NCBI RefSeq assembly: GCF_014356525.2
Contig: NC_052510.1
Span: 19,618,532-19,682,531, forward strand
Source: Nilaparvata lugens
Taxonomy: Eukaryota; Arthropoda; Insecta; Hemiptera; Delphacidae
Length of the DNA: 64,000 bases
Direction of reading: 5' to 3'
In this document: in pieces, positions 48,541 through 62,600 of the stretch
How positions within the stretch are numbered: position 1 is the stretch's first letter
Layout of the letters: each line of letters opens with the position of its first letter
Made by a program: the position numbers and the translations under genes
Notes under the pieces: generated by a model
Told to the model about the DNA's origin: nothing
The model's input: the letters and a program-made list of their open reading frames with translations, nothing else
Database searches by the model: none

Positions 48541-49239
48541 TAAAAACAGTCTTATTATTGTTTATAAATAAGGCACTGAATTTTGAAACAGCATTCATCG
48601 TACTTCAGCTTTAATTTATTATAATTTACGGGTCGAATAAAATGGAAGGTGAATCGAGACTACTGTTCTAATTTATAACTATTATATTGTAGACTATTGT
48701 ACTTATTATTATTTTGTTTGTACTCTTTGTTATCACCAACGATCTGAAATACATTTAAAATAGAAAATGTTTACTTTTTAATGTTTCATCTCCAATATCT
48801 ATTGAACAAATCAGGTTAGATTAGTTGGTAAGTTTTCTATTGAGCCCAATAAAAAATGATAATATAAGGTTGACTATGTTAAATTTTACGAATCTATTGC
48901 TTATGTTAATTTTTTAATAGAAATTTATAGGGTATTAAGAAAATAGATTTACTACGTATTAAGGACTAGATATTAAAAATTGTAATTTTAGAATGAGTCC
49001 AATTGAATAAACAGATATTATTAATTTCTTGTGTTTCTTTATGGCCGACTAGTGCTGATTCTGGACTCAGCTATGGTTCCTCATCTAATCTTATGATTTT
49101 CCTAATTTTTGTACTACGAAAACAAAATTTTTCGATTTCTGCATACTAAGCCAGAGACAACCAGGAGTATGGGTGATAATAGCTCTGGCTAAATGGTTAA
49201 AAGAGCTAAATTAGCAAAAATTTGGAGACATTTTTCAAA

Positions 49240-49600
49240 AATGTATTGATTAAGTTTTATTAAAGAAATGTCACACCTTCAAGAGCGGATACCTCAAAAA
49301 CTGTAGAAGGTATAGAAAAAGTTGTTAGATGAATATATTGTAGGAGATGATGCAAGTTTCAATTTTGTATAGAATAATCGTCACAGTAAGACGTATATTT
49401 TTCGAGATATGTGCGAGAATAGTTATTTGTATATCTAGAGTGAAAAGTACTGTTTTTCTCCCCGAGGGAAAAGTTTGAAGCCCGAGGCAAAGCCGAGGGC
49501 AAAAATTTTCCTGAAGGAGAAAAAACATTTTTCACTCGTGATATACACAACATTTTTCCTCCACCTACATTTTTATAAAAACTGCAAATAAAATAATTTT
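49240..49600. repeat. Family C-related fragment and 100-bp hairpin
   Basis: CACCTTCAAGAGCG near 49272 is the inverse of CGCTCTTGAAGGTGTG at 28581-28596. 49438-49538 is an imperfect palindrome (AGTGAAAAGTACTG...ATTTTTCACT) with a GC-rich centre. Confidence 0.6.
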
Positions 49601-49831
49601 TAAAAACGTACGTGACCAAACAATGTGTTACAACATAATCTAAAAAGTAAACCGCTGGGCTGGCTTGTAATCACAGTTCTCCGCCGACAGCGCTATGCGC
49701 CATCTGTCGGCAAAAGTTGTAACAACAATGGCCGCCACAACTACAACTATGATGAAGTTCCCGCTTCAAATTTGATTAGTTAATGAGGAATATTCGTTGG
49801 CTGGTATTTTGAATAACATGGAATAAAAAAA

Positions 49832-50636
49832 AAATCTGGTGTTGCGCACTCACACAACTTTCCTGCTCCTTCCTTGCCGTTATGAAAATTGATCACCTGA
49901 CGCTAGTGTTCCCGCGCATCTCAAGTCTACTATTCAAAGATTTGAGCCAGCTGGTGACAGGGCAATAACGCTGGAGACACACATGAGGTCTGCTATCTCT
50001 TCATAGTGTATGATTTAATAGAATCAACAATAATTTGCAATTGAATAATCACATTTTCTCGAATTTAAAGCTTATTTTCAATTTTAGGTGAAAATGTTAC
50101 TGAACATTAATTGTAGACATTTTCATGCTCAATCTACTTCACTTGATTTTTTTCGTTTCAATTGTATCTGAAGCCTGATAATTGAATATCTATCTGCATT
50201 GATGGGGCGAAGCTCCTGAAATTTTTACAGATATGGGACTTGTGGCAGTTGATAGAGATTATCGATGACTATTTTAGGTATGAATTTGATCAAAATCGTT
50301 GGAGCCGTTTTCGAGAAAATTGCAAAAACCCTGTTTTTGTCAACATTTTAGCCGCCATTTTGAATTGCATCAGATCGAAATTGTTCGTGTCTGATACTTA
50401 TATAGTAAGGACCTCAAGTTCCAAATTTCAAGTCATTCCGTTAATTAGGAGATGAGATATCGTGTACACAGACGCACATACACTCATACACACACATACA
50501 TACAGACCAATACCCAAAAACCACTTTTTTGGACTCAGGGGACCTTGAAACGTATAGAAATTTAGAAATTGGGGTACCTTAATTTTTTTTGGAAAGCAAT
50601 ACTTTCCTTACCTATGGTAATAGGGCAAGGAAAGTA
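49832..50636 (+). repeat. Repeat family A, copy 2 (about 0.8 kb)
   Basis: Counterpart of 38286-39102. Its end reads CTTTCCTTACCTATGGTAAT then AGGGCAAGGAAAGT, a short hairpin. Small indels separate the copies, so this is a dispersed element rather than a recent duplication. Confidence 0.85.
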
Positions 50637-50939
50637 ATTATATTCTTTTAGCATAGTGATATGAAGTTTGAAATAATTTTAGCATACAAACATACATGTC
50701 ATATATTGATCAAGTGTCTGGTTGAGGTATTGAATCTACTTGGTTTAATGACTACTCTATATAATTATGCTTTCTCATCTGAGCTTAGACCTTCTAACCT
50801 ATTTCAAATGTACGTTTTTAAAATAGAGATGCTTCCAATGTTATTTAAATGGAGTTACTTTTATGCTCTAGGGAGTTTTTCTGTTTTTTCCTCCCGAGAG
50901 CGAAAAAGTGACACTCTAGTATCACGTTTCAGGGAGTAA

Positions 50940-51112
50940 AGTAAGCACTTTAGACAGGAGGTGGAGGAAAAAAATTGTAACTTGGAACCACCCCCACTCA
51001 CTTAGCATAGAGGGGTAGGGGTGAGGAACTTTGATATGTTTAACTCTTAACAGAAATGCGGGGTCAAAAATTGTCTTCCAAACTTTCCCTCTATAATCCT
51101 TCGTTGACTGGA
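50940..51112 (-). repeat. Repeat family C, reverse copy
   Basis: Reverse complement of 28390-28540: GAACCACCCCCACTCACT and GGGGTCAAAAATTGTCTTCC mark the shared parts. Confidence 0.75.
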
Positions 51113-54100
51113 CTATAATAATGCTTCAGTCTACAAAACAACTTGATTGAAACAAAACATCTGACTATGGTGACAACCTGACATGGTGTCAAATTGAAAT
51201 GACATTATTTTCACCACCTAACTCCGATTTAGTCACTCCCACTCAGCTATGACACATGTGCAGTCTTTAATGATTGTTTAGAATTAGAGAGTTCACTATG
51301 CCCCAGCTGGTACTAGTGATGTTGTAGGCCTACAAATTGTGTAATTGATTGTAATGTTATGGTTGACAACACTATTAAAAGGCTGATATTGAATAAACTT
51401 TCATCGCATTCAATCGATTAAAAAAGACTCAGATAAAATAGGGAACGTTATAAATAATTTTTGACAAACAATTTGATTGTTAAAATTGTATTTCAATTAT
51501 TATTGGTAAAATTAGATGGAATGTACACTTTCTTAATACTGCACTTGAGTATGTACATAAGTTAGAGATATGCACAAAACATTATTTACAGTCTGCGGAT
51601 TATTTAAAACACATTAAATATGTTATTCGATAAATACCTCAAAAACTGTAATAGGATATTCAAAAAATTGTTAAGAGACATACAAATAGAGTAAAGTTTA
51701 CAAATGCTAAATATTGTTTAAAGGCACATAACAATATTAATGTTAATAACATGAAGGCTGGCGTCTTTTATTTATAGCCAACATTACCTTGGTAATAATT
51801 TGAAACTTTATAAATGCTACCATTCCTCTATTAAATTGTTAAAAATTAAAACTCTAGTTTTTAAGACATGTAATGTAAATACTGGGTAGTTAAGATAAAA
51901 TATTCTACTCAATTCCAAGTAGCAAATTATCTTATTTCGAAACTTCTTCAATATTTACTTTCAATTAAATGCAAAGAATGAATTATTATATTAAAGAAAG
52001 TGTGCATAACTATAATTCAAATAAAACAACTATGAAATGGGTAACATATTTTGATCATTTGACAAATTTCTCAATGTAATGAATAAAAATAACATAATAT
52101 AATACATCAAAATTCATGCTATACGCGTTAAAATACTGACGTTATGATCAGTTTATATCGAAACGCTTCAGAACACAGTTCTATGGACAAAAATCTCAAA
52201 ACCAAACTCCCTATTTTGTAATTCATTTAATAATATTCATTACCGTAATAAAACTTCTAGAGACTTCCAAGATTATTTACAAAGTTATACGAAGTTAACG
52301 GTAATAATATTGTGAAACTACAAGATAATATTATCTATCATAAATGAATTTTAAAATCATGAGTTTATCACAAAAGTTGATATGTTTTGAAAATACAATA
52401 GGATAAAATATAAATTATATGAAATGTGTATATATTCCTTCAGGTAATAAGGAAAATGAAAGTATAAAGATAGAAGTTTGATTATTTTGATTGATATGTG
52501 ATAATTTATATCAGAATATATATCACAAAATTTACTAGTGAGATAGAAGATAGTTTATTAATGCTTTCATGATATTATATTTTTAAATATTTGCAATTAT
52601 TGTAATAAATTCGCAATAACCACCGGATCTTGGCACCAAATAGCTTCCAAAATGTTCAATGAAATTGAAAAATGCCAATGAAGAAGTCCAATTAGTAGTG
52701 ACTGTTGAAACTCATGAATGTGAGAATCGATTTCACCAGTAATTTAAGAAGTATCAATTTCAATTTTACAATGCTGATTCTTAATAAGTTTTCAAAATAT
52801 ATGGAACATTTTAATGCACTTTTTGGTTTATGCTAATACAATAATTTGTTCATTGAAGTTTGTTCATAAAATAGCGGATTTTCATTGACTACTTTTATTT
52901 TTTCTTTACATTAAATTCAATCCTTTGATGCATTTAATGGTATAGTAGAAAAATATGAACATGTGTGGGGTGGATGCAAAGTGCTGAATGTGCAATTACA
53001 AAAGTAGATATCCGATCAAAAGGGAATGTATGGAGGGTTGTATTTATAGAAGAAATTAAATGATGATAAAGAATGAAAATATTAATACATTCATTAAATG
53101 ATATTTAGTTTTAGGAATACAAGTTAAACACCACCTACCCATCATATCCAATACTATCTTGAATATAATAGAAAACAGAAACTTGAAAAATCAATAATTG
53201 TGTCGGTAATAATATTGTGAAACTAAAAGATAATAAATAATATTATCATAAATGAATGTTGAAAATGGAATATTATTTTTCTTTTTGAAAAACAAACCAT
53301 CACTTGTAGTAATTTTAAATTGATAGATAATATGCCGTACAATATTATAATTTTGATAACTAATGCATCTCAATTTTTATAACAGAACAATAACAAAAGT
53401 TCAAAGCCATGTAATTAAAACTACCGTAAACAAATAATATTCATGCAATAAAATCTTTACAAAGTTATAAGAAAATAAAATTTTTAACATTATCAATAAT
53501 AATAGGATTGTTTATAAAACATACTTTTTTCAAATAAACAATATTTACAAACAGATACAATGAGTAGTCTTCTTCCACTGAGGGACTAGAATTAAACATA
53601 AGATAAAATCAACAATTGATATGTACAAAGAATAGATCATCAAGAAGAATAAAATTAATGAAGCATTAAAACATAAATCACCGAATCTAAAAACATAACC
53701 GCAGCATAACATTTAATTGTAACTTAATTTATAAACGTTGTAATTAATAACGTAATTAATTTAATAATCAATTTAATAACGTAACATTTTAATTGTTCAG
53801 GTTTTCTCATGATGAGAAAAGGAGAAAGTAATTTGAACATTCACTCATTCGTTTCAACAGTTTGTAGTACTGTAGTTTACTCTTGTTTCATGTGGTACCT
53901 AATTAAAATTATCAGAATTTAGAATTTTACAAAATTAATAGAAAACTGGGGCCAAATAGGTATGGAAAGCATTTTCTAGCAAGTCGATTACGATATCGAA
54001 TTTTTGTGACCTTAAAACCAAGTTGAAAAGTTAAAAATTTCAATAGACAAGATATGAAATTGGATTTTGAAATAACAATCAACTGACGGAGCCTGAACTT

Positions 54101-54130
54101 TGTTTGCCCGTCGATTGATCACAGAGAACA
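51113..54130. other. Gene-free AT-rich sequence, partly 3'UTR of the SH3 gene
   Basis: No gene seen on either strand. The part near 54130 should be the 3'UTR of the minus-strand SH3 gene. Many short AT-rich ORFs are not credible. Confidence 0.4.
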
Positions 54131-54256
54131 TCAAGAATCAGCATCAGGGAAAAGGGACGACACGAAATTGGCTGGAAACTGTCCCCTTCTACCTCCGCAC
54201 TCCCCATACAGCCAGTCATCGTTCACTCGCTTCAGAATTCTCACAGTATCTCCTTC
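54131..54256 (-). CDS. SH3 adaptor, end of SH3-2 and C-terminus
   Basis: Acceptor GATTTTCGGCAG. Encodes EGDTVRILKRVNDDWLYGEC, RRGQFPANFVSSL and the C-terminal FPDADS; stop TGA. Confidence 0.9.
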   Translation of the reverse strand, partial: EGDTVRILKRVNDDWLYGECGGRRGQFPANFVSSLFPDADS

Positions 54257-56612
54257 CTGCCGAAAATCACAAGAAAAATTATATATCATCACTCATTTAT
54301 TTGATTACAATGTAAAGATATACAAGCACAGCTCTTGAATTCCTCAACTTTCCCAAAGTACATTTTTTAAAAACAAGCTCTAGAGGGTTATGTAGCATTT
54401 TATTACTGTTTGAAATAATTTTAAATCGCTCAAGAATATCATGCAAAGCAGGTAGAGATGGTTGCATTATTGAAGCAGAATCTGGCAGCTTGCCTTGCGT
54501 GCACTGCATCAAACCTCCAGCGGTCACCTATCACTGAAGCTGCCTTATCTCACATAATATTCGTTCAATCTTGAAAAACGAATTATGATATATCAATATA
54601 TTGATTTGTAATTAAATGTAAGTACTAAAAAAAGTTTTTCTAGTAAGTTTTTGAAAAATCAACGGTTTTTTATTATTTAAGAAATTACATTTTAGATGGC
54701 CGCCATTTTGTTTTATGAATTTGAAAAATTGTAATAATTGTTTTGTAGCTCTTTCTAGTTGTCATAAATGATTTTTGCAAAGTTTCACTTCTGTAGGTTC
54801 ATCCATTATTTAGAAAAAAAATTGTAAGTTAAAAAATCAAATGGCGGCTGTATGAGTTACTAAGGACTTTCGGACAGTTTGAAAAAAAATGTTATACCCA
54901 GGAACAATGCTCTAGAGTATTGGTAGAGAGTTCAGAAACACTCTGTATACCGTACACATGTTTTTTTTTTAGTAAGCTTTATAATATACTCAATTGGTGA
55001 TAGCTGAATTAATAGAAAAATACAACAGTAAAATGAAATATAAATGAAATACAGCACCTGAAACGACAGATCATCCCACGTTTCTGGAGTGAACGTGTAC
55101 AAGGCAATGGCTTTGGCGTCGTTGTCGAATGAGTCGACCGGCTGCTCATCCAGAGCAACCACCACATTCACAAAACTCTCCGGAAATATTCCCTCCTTGC
55201 CCATAAGCTGGCCTTTCAACCACTCTGCATTCACTCGACTTATCAAAGATATCACATCATTTACCTGAAACAATTAAAAAATTTATTAATCAATCAAGAT
55301 GTCTTCAATCGATACTTAATGAATATATTTTACTGGACAAATAAATAATTAATTCTATTGTTATCTACCTGTCTTCTATAATAACATAAAGAAAAGAATA
55401 CAAGTAGACTACATACATAATCTAGACTGTACTACTATGTCTACTATGTAGACTATACATAATAGGAAATACACAAATGACAGATCATCACGTCTGTACT
55501 ACTGAACGGATTAACTTGAAACTTTGCATAAAGATTCTGAATTAACCGAGGATGTATAAAGGCTTATTTTCATTGTTATTAAATCAATTCATTAGCGCGC
55601 GCGGTTTAAGAATCGTTGGTTGCGGGTTAGAGACCTATCAAATTTCTAATTTTTTTCTGGGAGTTTTCAACTCCTATTCATTGGTGCAGAGCACTCTCTT
55701 CTAAGGAATCACCATTCATTATTTAGCACCCAAATTTATATAAAACAGCTACTGCATATGGTCATAGAAAGAATAATAAAAACATTTTTTAATGGTGTTG
55801 AAGCTTTAGCCAGGTTCACAGATTTGTTACGAAACTACTTAAAGAACGAATATAGATGAATGAACAAAATAGAATACACATTGAGACATAGAAATTATAT
55901 AACTCAGAGATATAACAATGCCTATGGTAAAAGAGCTCCAGAATTCAGAATCCCGTTTATTTTAAATTCATTGCCGTTAGAGTTGACAATGTTATAGAGT
56001 AAAAATGAGATTCAAACAAAACTTAAAGTGTACTCTTCTTCTTCTTCTTTATCTATCCCAATGTGCCGTTTTCACAGCGTTGGGTGGTCGCCTCGGATCC
56101 ATCTTCTCCACTGCTCTCTGTCCGTAGCCATTCTCTTGAACTGATTCACGGTCTTGCCTCTTTCTGCTGCTATCCGTGAAACAGTTGCCTCCCATGTCAC
56201 CCGTGGTCTTCCTATCGGTCATCTGCCTTGTGCCCTGGCCTCCATTTATTGGCGAGGCTTTCTGTTTTCGTCCATTCTCAGGAGATGTCCATACCAAGAG
56301 AGTATCCGTTCATCGATTGTTGTTTCAACCGCTTTAATGTGTATATTCTTCCCTTATGCGGTCATTTCTCACTCTATCTCGTCTTGTTTTCCCAACTATT
56401 CTTCGGAGACATTTCATTTGGACCGCATTTATTTGGCTTTTATCTTTTTTACTGACTGTCCAACTTTCACTTCCATACAATAGGATGGGCTTAATGATTG
56501 AAACATAAACTTTGTATTACTTTGAAACATAAATGAAAATGTATTATGATTTAATAAATATTAATGACAGAGTGAATAGTAATAGGTAATATCCCAAAGT
56601 GATATATTGCTA

Positions 56613-56647
<35 letters not shown>

Positions 56648-59600
56648 TGTCGCTTACCGAGCAAAGTTTTTTCGTATTTTATATTTAAGTTAAGTTATGG
56701 TGCAATGGACAAACAGAACAATCATTTACAGAGAAAATGAAGAAATACAACCAGGTCGATTAAGAAAACAGAACTATTGTTATTGATTGTAATGAATTAT
56801 TTTATACGAATATCCCTCAAATAGCTAACAGCTAGAGGGATACTATCGCACTGTTGTGATATTCAAATAAATAAAATAAACGATTATCCACGTATACATA
56901 AGGAGATTGCATTTTACAACACCACATTTTCCCCTGTACGGGTTAACTGCTAGTTATATATAACTGAAAAATAATTCATATTAATATTAGGTCTAATACA
57001 AGATTCAAGAATAAAACATAAAATCTTACCTTAAACGAGAGATCATCTGGGTGGGTGGCCTCATAATCGTACTGTGCTATACAATAGGGTTTTTTCCTTT
57101 CAACGGTATCCTTAAAAAATAAAATAAATCATTCATTTTTGAAAAGAGAGGTGATCTTTAATAGACTATTTTTCATATTCTGTTGTAACCAAATTCAAAT
57201 TTAATTCTAAATATCGGTAGGTTTTATTTTCGGACAGTGTATAATTATTGCACATCATGACGTCTTTTTTTTGTTTTTTTTTTTGCTGAGAGAGATGCCC
57301 ACGCGAACTCTAGGCTTGTGCATGGGTTATGAGGCAGATAATAATGAGAGATGAATGGACCTACAGTTTTAGGCGAAAACCTCCGGGAAGCGATTTTACA
57401 ACTCTTGAATCATATTCAGAGGTCACCATTCCAACAGGAATATCAGGCGCATGATCTTAACTCATCTAAGCGATAGCTTATCAGCATGACCACTGAGTCA
57501 AACCGCTCCCCGTAATATGGTTGTATAATAACCGATCATGATATTGTTGTATTGATTTATTCAGCCTGTTAATAATACATGTGTATTACATACAAGTTTC
57601 CTGTTCGAACACCATGGAGAGATAACTAGCTCATTAGTTTTCTGTAATTTTGGCGTTGGTATACTCATTCTAACTAGCCTACATTTTACATCAATTTGAA
57701 CAAATTGAAAGAATAAGACATTGATGGTGTCAATACTCCCTGATACTCCCGTTGGAAGGGTGACCTCTGAATATGATTCAAGATTTGTAAAATCGCTTCC
57801 CGGTGGTTCGGGACCCGCCTAAAACTGTAGGTCCATTCATCTCTCATTAAAAGATCCAGGTTTCATGGCAACACCTGCCACATCTTCAGCTGAACTTATG
57901 AAGTTCAATTCACTTCAGTTTTAAATATAGAACCAATTTTCATGGCAACACCTGCCACATCTTCAGCTGAACTGATTATGTTCAATAAATTTCAGTTCAG
58001 CTAAAGATGTGGCAGTAGTTGCCATGAAACATGGTTCTGTAATTTGAATTGATTTTGAACAAATATAGTGATAATGCCAACGTCTAATCAACGTCTTATT
58101 CTTTTCTATAATGGAGAAATACCACAACATCCCCTCCCATACAATCAAATTAATAAAATGTGACCAAAGTCAATGAATAGAGTAGGCTACTGACCGACAT
58201 GAGAGTGGTGGGCCGCGGCGGCAGTTGGGGTCCATTGAGGAGAGCATCGAGCGCTTCGGGGGGAGGGGGAGGGGGAGGCATGGAGGGCATAGGTGGCGAC
58301 CAGTTGGCCTTCACGTCATCGCTATCAAACGATTCCTTCGACACAGACTCCGTCTTCATCGGGGGAGGCCTCTTCGGTTTGCCGGTGTAAGCGCCGCGGA
58401 TGATGGTCGGCTTGAATGTCTGCCTCCTAGGCCCCGGGAACGAGCTATCGGATGAAGGGGGTCTCCTGGACCCCTGGATGTCCTCGTAGATGGTGGGTGG
58501 CATCGAGAGACCCGGTGAGGCTCGCCTGAGGGGCGAAAACGGGTCGGACTCGTCGACTGCCAGCGGGGTCGTTGTGTTCGATGAGGTCGATGTCAGGAAG
58601 TCGAAGTCGTCCTCGAAGCCGCTTTCCACCTGCACCCAAACCACAACACCGATTTTCACATTGCAAAATGTAAATTATGCTTATTAAGGTAGTTGACCTC
58701 TAATCAGTTTTCCACCTAGACGAAGAACGGCCAATGTGTTTGAATTGAAATATTATAAAGCTGTGTACAAACTCAAGCGCCACGATCACTGATATGCAGC
58801 TGATAAAAAGCGTACGGCGTATTCGTGGTGTGTAACTCTGCACACAGCATACGATTTATGCTAATTACAGAACCACTTCTAATATTGTATTGCTTTCAAA
58901 TGTATTTTGTATATAATAGACATATTAGTATTTTATAAAATATAAGTATAAATTATTGATTCGTTCTCAAAGCCTCACTCTCCAAATTATCAGAAAAAGG
59001 AGAATTTGAATCAGGAAATACCGCTTATTGCTAGGATTGTAAACGACAAGAAACTAGCAAATCCGCAAATCTTCAAATTCACGATACACCTGGATAGAAA
59101 ACCTGTTTACATTGATAGTAAAAATATATTCGGTTTTGTTGATTACGATATATTATATTTGTTGATCCCACAGTCAGTTCTCCAGCTAGACGTAATACAG
59201 CAATAGTGTTTCTGATTGGAAAAAGCAAATAATTGCAAGGATTGTAGACAGTTGAAACAATAATGCTAATAATGGTGGTCTTTTTTCTCATTAGAATGGA
59301 ACTTTTGAAACCTTTCTTAAATATGGGACATTTTTTCATTAATAGTATGCCATTTAGTAAACCTTTTTTCTACAACAGAGGTCGATGATTATGCAAAATC
59401 GAAACTAATTTTGTATAATTTAAACAAATAAATATGTTGTGACAAGGAGTATTTTAAAGCAATATTAGTAGTTTTTCAAGGCCGATATATTTTCACATAA
59501 AAAGTAAATTCGTATAGCTTTTGTTGGTGGGGAGTCCCTTGCGGGAAGGTCCCACCGCCTGAATATATAATTTAAGCCGTCAATGGGCCTTACGACTGTC

Positions 59601-62600
59601 ATACTTCAGCCGGGACCGACAGTTTAACGTGCCCATCCGATAACACGGGAGTGATCTGGTTAAAAAACTTTTTTTATTGAGAGGGTTACTTTGAAATACT
59701 TTTGGTATTTTCACATTCTTCACCATGACATTTCATTTTTTTATGATTGGATATGTTTTGATAAAATATATGAATATAACGAGAAGATGAATGTGTTGTA
59801 TCTAATCTATCGCTCATTATCTTATGTTTTCATTTATTAACGAAGTTCAATCCAATTTATATCCAATTGAATCATTAATTGTATCTGATCTATTGTTTAT
59901 CATCTTATAATGATTTCATATCTTAACAAGGTTCAATTCGATTTATTTATTAATGGGGGGGGAGGTAATGTTGACAGTAACTCACCCCATCACTACTGGA
60001 GCGTGCAGTCAGCGTGGGCGAAGCCGGCGGCGAGTTGAAATCGATCAAGGTGGCACTGGGCACATTGCTCGCTGCCACCTGGATATTATGCTGCGTCGAC
60101 CCGTAACAGCTGCCCCCTCCCCCACCCCCAAACCCGTACAGTGACGAGTTTGGAGACGACCTGTCCCTGTCCCCGTCCGACTGCTTCCCCGCCCCCGCTT
60201 GTCCCTTACTCGGCTGCTTACGGCCGAATATATTCGTTAGCAGTTGTGTTGGCGCCTGAAATTATGTAATACAAGAGTTAATAAAATAATTCAAATGAAT
60301 AAACGTTTTATCGATCAACAATAAATAAGCATTAAATTATTCATAAGCGATTATTAAAAATTGTGGAGTTTAATTGGCTTACTACTTTTGGAAGTATTGA
60401 GGACATGGTTAGTATTTATGCTTGTTATGAACTAAGTGGAAGTTACACTTGTTGCTTTTCGGTCTGTTGACTAAGATCCAAGTGTAAGTAGACCTATTAT
60501 TAAACACACTTTTGCAAAATGAATGACAATCATTATGAACGTTGCTCTGGCCCAAACTAAAATTTATTTATAAAAATAAATTCTTGAGTTACTGTTTGAA
60601 TCGGCTTTGCTATTAAACAAATAATATCGGGTTAGCTATTAAACAAATTATTTGAGAAGTTTGGTGACTGTTTATTTTAAATCATTTGGTGACTTCATTT
60701 TCAAGATTGGGATTTTACCAAAATGAAAAGGATAATGAAATTTCATAGAAAATATCTGTAATACGTTTTTCATCAGTAAAACTACGATTCTTTCAGAATT
60801 TGGCACAGCAATAATTAATGTTTAAGGAAACTTATTCAACAAGATAAGATGTGCAATATTATTCGGCTAAAACAAGCCGGAAACAGAATAACAATAGAAG
60901 ATATTCACAGAATACCTGTTCAAAAGAATAACATAAAGGAATGGCATTGAACTCACACGTTTAAAGTTCAGTGACATGAAAAACTCAATAATTAAAACTC
61001 GTAATTAAAATTAGAATCTTGAAGCCAGTGGAGAATAATAATGTGAAGTAAGGTATTCTATAGAGATTTGGAGGATTACGCATCCAAGAGTAATTTTAAT
61101 AATTCGATCATTTTGAATGTGAGAGAAATAATATTCCTAGGATAAAATAATGAGAAAACATCAATAATGCATGTAAATGAACATATAAGTTATTGGAAAG
61201 TATTGCAAGTTGTAGTTGAAATTCATATTACTCAAGAGAACTGTAGATACAAGCTACAAAGAAAGGCTATATTGTCTAAATGAGAAACTATACTGATCTT
61301 AAATGAAAAAGTAAGTTTATAATTTTGAATGAAAATAAGTAAATTATAAAAATCAAAATGCAAATGAATTTCGTAATATAGAATCTTCATCAATTATTAG
61401 TAATGTACATCTTTTCAACCGCCAGAGTCAACAAGTTGTAATAGAAATTCCTCTACATCGACTTCCAAATCAGATAGTTGATCATAAATAATTATATCAA
61501 ACAATAAATAATTGAATAAACTATTAAAAAAAATACCGCAATCACACAATTTTATGACTCAAGACGGAAAATTTCAAAATTCCAAGAATAGTATCTAGCG
61601 AGTAAAGAACATAGGGCAATAAGGAAAATTTCTAAAAAAACTTTCTAAATAAAGCTTAGTTCGTCAAAAATAATTTCAAGGTTTGAGGAGTTTCACTTTT
61701 TATTATATGGAAGGTTATTTTTACAGCTGAAATATAAAATAACCTTGACAACAATAGAAAATCGAAACAACGAAATTCTGTAGCTAAAATTACCAACAAA
61801 AAGCATACTCTTTTAAAACAATCTTGAAGCTGAATATTGAAGGCAATATCTACAGAGAAAAATCAGGGAAAATATTCTACTAATTTCTACTCAGGATCAC
61901 GTTTATAGTGGACAAACCTTTGGAATGAATTTTATGCAAATTTGCCTGTATATAGAGCCAGCAACCTGAAATAGTTATTGAACGTTGGATTATTGCTTAT
62001 TTAGCACGAACAATTTAACCTGAGATGACATTTCTATTCTAATAGATAAGATTAATATTAATCAATTTTACTCGTAAATTTTATTGATGTGTTTTATTTA
62101 CAACGATAAAATAATATAAGCCCATTGATAGAATTTAAAAAATACAATGATATAATATTAGTCCAGTGGTAAAGAGAAAGTCCTAGCTCCGTTTAAAAGA
62201 GAATTTTATCATCAAATTGTATTATTTTTATGAGATTGTTACTTCTACAGTTATCCTATATTATAGCAAAAATATATTTCAAGATATGAGGTTACATGCT
62301 TACAATAAATTAGTTATGCATATTAGCTTCAACACATTAACACCAGATCTTTATATTTTTATTATGCTACCAAGTGATAAGTAGTTAAAAATATGTCCGA
62401 AAAATTTTGAGATCAGTTTCTATATTTATTTATTAGGTTAGCAAAAATAATTCAACGACCGGAAAAGAAAAAACAGGCAATTGCCCAAAACTTCTTCAAT
62501 TTCCTAATTTAGTTTCAAATTGTCCAAATATTATAGGCTACATAAGCTCCAACAATAATATGCTCATATGAGCCGAAAATAATTATTGTTGTGATATACT

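Noticed and set aside
54100..54315. Plus-strand ORF at the end of the SH3 gene
   Set aside because: Shadow of the last SH3 exon on the other strand.
58445..58666. ORFs in other frames over the Pro-rich exon
   Set aside because: GC-rich exon sequence gives open shadows in several frames; only the frame that splices to the SH3 exons is supported.
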